Shown in pieces: positions 61,735-64,000 of a stretch of DNA of 64,000 bases. The DNA is from Kitasatospora indigofera. Its GTDB lineage: Bacteria > Actinomycetota > Actinomycetes > Streptomycetales > Streptomycetaceae. The notes beneath the pieces were generated by a model. That model was not told the origin of the DNA and did not search any database. It was given only the letters and a program-made list of their open reading frames with translations. Both the position numbers and the translations under genes were made by a program. How positions within the stretch are numbered: position 1 is the first letter of the stretch; each line of letters begins with the position of its first letter. The stretch is from the NCBI RefSeq assembly GCF_014655955.1, contig NZ_BNBO01000040.1, positions 1 to 64,000 of the forward strand. The letters are read 5' to 3'.

Positions 61735-63179
61735 CGCGCCCCTGGGCCGGTGCGCGCGGTGGCCCAGGTGGCCTGGGTGAGGCGGGCAGCCTGGGCGGAG
61801 GCGTGCTGCAGATGTCCGCGGGCGGCGCCGATGACCATCCCGGGGGCGGCGGTGGGATCGCCGACGGCGGTGTTGATCGCCGACGTCGCGCAGCGCACGT
61901 GGTGCACGATGCTCGCCTCCACCAGCCGGCGCCCCTCGCCGTGGGCGATGCCGGGTCGGCCCTTCTGGTACAGGTCCCAGACCTGGCCGGGGGAGAGGGC
62001 GCCCACCTCGACGGCGCGGCGCCGGTGGGCGTCCCACACCACCAGCGCCGGGTCAACGGTGCCGCGGCTGCGGGCCGCGTCCAGGAGGGCGGCGAACAGC
62101 TGGGCCCGGCCGGGCTGGGTGAAGTCCTCGGCGCGCAGCCAGCGGCCCACCTGCTGCAGCTGCCGGGGGTCGCGCAGCAGCGACGCCAGCACGACGTCCT
62201 CGGTGGACGCCATCTCAGGGCGCGCCGATGTCTGCGGTGGCAGTGCGGCGCCGACGGTGCCGGGCCGCCCCATGGCCTGCTCCCACCGGTCCTCCAACTG
62301 CTGGAGGGTGGCGAGCATGGAGTTGATCTCCATCTCGGCGGCGGGCGCTCCCGGCACCCGCAGGGTGCTCTCGATGCGCCAGGAGCCCTCGGCGACCTGC
62401 ATCTGGATGCTGCTCTGCAGGACCCGCTGGCCGAGCTGGGCTGCATGCTCGGGGTGGGGGACCTGCTGGGTGGTGGTGAGGGCGTGGATCTGCTGGGCGA
62501 CGGCGGGCCAGGCGGCGGCGGGCACCGACCAACGCTCGTCGGCGCCCTTGTGCTGCAGCTGCTCGTAGAGCATCCGGGCGAGCACCTGCTTCCGCTCGGC
62601 GGGGGAGGAGCGGACGGTGACCGCCGGGTGGGCGTACAGCTTCTCCTCGACCAGGGCCTTGTACATCTGCCCGAGCCACGGGTCCTGGAAGTCCGCGGCC
62701 CCCAGCCAGCCAGCCAGCCGCGCGCCTTCCTCCGGGCGGGCCAGGACGGCGGCCAGCACCGCCCGCTCCGCGAACTCGCCCTGCACACCGACGGTGCGTT
62801 CCAGGCTCGCCTGGGCCACCACCCGGCCGTACTGGGCGGCGTTGGCGGCGTTCGGCACGCCGGCGGGCAGGTTCGTGACGTAGCCAGCGACCTGCTGCCA
62901 GTCGCCGCCGCTCACCTGCCACCCGCCGGCGCCGGCCCGCGCGTGCAGATCCTCCACCACCAGACGGCCCAGCACCTGGGCACGCTGTGCGGGCGCGGCG
63001 GCGGCAACCGTCGGATGGGCGTAGAGATGGTGGTCCACCAGCACGCGGTAGATCTCCCGGCGCCACGGGTCCGCGAAGTCCTCGGCCCGCAGCCAGTCGC
63101 GCACCTCCAGCGCCCGGCGGGGATCCTGCAGAACCGAACCCAGCAGGGCCTCCTCGCAGTACGCCTCCGGGCCGCTCAC
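61731..63179 (-). CDS. Protein with three DnaB-N-terminal-like repeats
   Basis: 482 aa from GTG 63179, with AGGAG five bases upstream; the open frame beyond has poor composition. Three similar units are visible: EEALLGSVLQDP with WLRAEDFADPWRREIYRVL (9-47), ERAVLAAVLARP with WLGAADFQDPWLGQMYKAL (138-176), and EDVVLASLLRDP with WLRAEDFTQPGRAQLFAAL (327-365). This is the pattern of the DnaB N-terminal domain, which binds primase and helps hexamer assembly. No RecA-like helicase domain or Walker motif follows. The last 90 residues are helical. Overlaps of four bases at both ends place it in the operon. Confidence 0.75.
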   Translation of the reverse strand: MSGPEAYCEEALLGSVLQDPRRALEVRDWLRAEDFADPWRREIYRVLVDHHLYAHPTVAAAAPAQRAQVLGRLVVEDLHARAGAGGWQVSGGDWQQVAGYVTNLPAGVPNAANAAQYGRVVAQASLERTVGVQGEFAERAVLAAVLARPEEGARLAGWLGAADFQDPWLGQMYKALVEEKLYAHPAVTVRSSPAERKQVLARMLYEQLQHKGADERWSVPAAAWPAVAQQIHALTTTQQVPHPEHAAQLGQRVLQSSIQMQVAEGSWRIESTLRVPGAPAAEMEINSMLATLQQLEDRWEQAMGRPGTVGAALPPQTSARPEMASTEDVVLASLLRDPRQLQQVGRWLRAEDFTQPGRAQLFAALLDAARSRGTVDPALVVWDAHRRRAVEVGALSPGQVWDLYQKGRPGIAHGEGRRLVEASIVHHVRCATSAINTAVGDPTAAPGMVIGAARGHLQHASAQAARLTQATWATARTGPGAR

Positions 63180-63487
63180 TCCCGCTCCTGCAGGCCCGGG
63201 CCCTGCTGCGTGAAGACGGCCTGCTGGGACAGAGCCCAGCGGCCGACCTCCTCGTCCAGAGCCGTGACGGCCGCCTCCTCCAGCGGCTCCCACCACCCCT
63301 CGCCCGCGCGCCACCACCGCTCCACGAAGCGCACCGGCGCCCCGGGGAAGTCGCCCAGCAGCACGGCGTCGGTGGCATCCATGTGCTGGCGCATCGCCTC
63401 GATGCTGACCGGCCCGGAGCGCAGTCGCTCCGCGCGGGCGGTGGCGAAGTCCGCCAAGGACGACAGCTGCCCGTTGCTCAAGGCCAT
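63176..63487 (-). CDS. Hypothetical protein (103 aa), first gene of the operon
   Basis: ATG 63487 has AGGGGGG upstream; the frame is open to 63781 but the extension is Gly/Pro/Arg-rich. The product is helical and acidic at the end: NGQLSSLADFATARAERLRS, SIEAMRQHMDATDAVLLGDF, VRFVERWWRAGEGWWEPLEE. It is not recognised. Its stop overlaps the DnaB-N-repeat gene (GTGA), so the two proteins are probably made together and may interact. Confidence 0.7.
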   Translation of the reverse strand: MALSNGQLSSLADFATARAERLRSGPVSIEAMRQHMDATDAVLLGDFPGAPVRFVERWWRAGEGWWEPLEEAAVTALDEEVGRWALSQQAVFTQQGPGLQERE

Positions 63488-63809
63488 GACGTCCCCCCTC
63501 CCTTCCCCGTTGTCGAATCCCGGCACCCGCAAGCCCGCAGGAACAGGCCGCGAGGGCGGGGCCTGCCCGGCCATGAGACGCCCGTAGCGGGGACACGGGG
63601 CAGCGAGCAGGCCGACCGATCCCGCCTGGAGGAAACCGCGACCACCTACTTCCCGCAGGACGGGATCCACTGCCCGGCCAGCTGCGCCGAGGCCTCGCCG
63701 CGGGGCACTGTGAGGGGGACCCGTCCCCCCGGACCGGCCCCCCGGGACGGCGAGCACCCCCCGCTCGCCGTCCCGGCCCACCTGCCGACCGAACCTGGAG
63801 AGGCCCGCG

Positions 63810-63917
63810 TTGGAGCGCGACGAGGTAAGCGACGAGGAATGGGAGCAGGCGATGGGCCGCAGTGTCGAGGACGTCTTCGGGCCTGACGACGACGGCTACG
63901 AGCGCCGGGCGAGCTGA
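63810..63917 (+). CDS. Very small acidic protein (35 aa)
   Basis: TTG 63810 is preceded by GGAGAGG. The 35-residue product is acidic with a short amphipathic helix (SDEEWEQAMGRSVEDVFG) and no cysteines. Composition looks natural for a small regulatory peptide, but length makes the call tentative. Confidence 0.45.
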   Translation: MERDEVSDEEWEQAMGRSVEDVFGPDDDGYERRAS

Positions 63918-64000
63918 CCCACCACCGCCACCTACCCGGCGCCTCATCACCAGGGCACGCCGCCCCGGCACCGGCCGGCCCGGTCGCCCCTCGACGGGGA

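Noticed and set aside
61455..63587. 710-codon plus-strand open frame
   Set aside because: Shadow of the DnaB-N-repeat operon, no recognisable domain.
1..64000. CRISPR arrays, rRNA and tRNA genes
   Set aside because: No regularly spaced direct repeats, rRNA-like segments or tRNA cloverleaf with CCA end were noticed by reading; a dedicated scan was not possible.

Overview
The window is very GC-rich actinomycete DNA, most like Streptomyces or Kitasatospora. The evidence is strong G/C third-position bias, many GTG/TTG starts, ATGA/GTGA stop-start overlaps, a conservon (cvnABCD) operon, DUF742, DUF5999, a WhiB-like protein, MmyB-type and TPR-type regulators, type III PKS and P450 genes. No rRNA, tRNA or CRISPR array was seen. 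The density of odd small genes, eroded enzymes and broken genes suggests a chromosome arm or large-plasmid accessory region.

Layout. 0-3 kb: IS630-family remnant, a small hypothetical gene, and a HAD hydrolase behind an XRE regulator. 3.3-9.7 kb: a resolvase-like gene, an anti-sigma-type ATPase, a DUF6624-like gene, then the conservon (sensor ATPase, roadblock, DUF742, GTPase), a GAF protein and an acyl-CoA dehydrogenase-like protein. 9.7-19.5 kb: a long co-directional, often overlapping series: DUF5999, SAM methyltransferase, three unknowns, a helicase-fold protein without an ATPase motif, a GH15 glucosidase, a protein with repeated HTH units and a double Nudix-fold protein without Nudix catalytic residues. 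20-25 kb: a secreted protein lacking a normal start codon, two convergent related TPR regulators, a GT2 glycosyltransferase and a frameshifted HD hydrolase.

25.8-34.0 kb is the most interesting part. It is a plus-strand operon that looks like an undescribed biosynthetic cluster. Three genes have nucleobase/nucleoside folds: a deaminase-fold/methyltransferase fusion without zinc ligands, a SMUG2-like uracil-DNA-glycosylase-fold protein with an altered catalytic motif, and a nucleoside 2-deoxyribosyltransferase-like protein. They are followed by a minimal carrier-protein assembly line: ACP-AMP-ligase, ketosynthase, Cys-less ketosynthase partner and ACP-thioesterase. A 25-bp inverted repeat lies about 0.5 kb upstream. 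I infer a product joining an activated acyl/aryl acid, possibly extended by the KS pair, to a base- or nucleotide-derived unit.

34-40 kb is a decaying stretch: an intact APH-type kinase, a shortened GNAT, a frameshifted double-Nudix gene, an APH gene missing its catalytic core, and the remains of an FxLD-system peptide methyltransferase. 40-43.7 kb: P450, crotonase and membrane metallopeptidase. 43.8-51.6 kb: a large cysteine-rich DNA-binding-like protein, a FabG-type pseudogene, IclR and MmyB-type regulators with palindromes between them, an altered ATP-grasp protein and a toxin-antitoxin pair. 51.9-57.8 kb: small plasmid/ICE-like genes, a truncated methylase-helicase protein, a large helical unknown and a WhiB-like protein with a 9-bp repeat tail. 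59.4-64 kb: an orphan type III PKS, small genes and a minus-strand operon that includes a protein with three DnaB-N-like repeats and no helicase domain.

All identifications come from reading the sequence and remembered family motifs; no database search was run.
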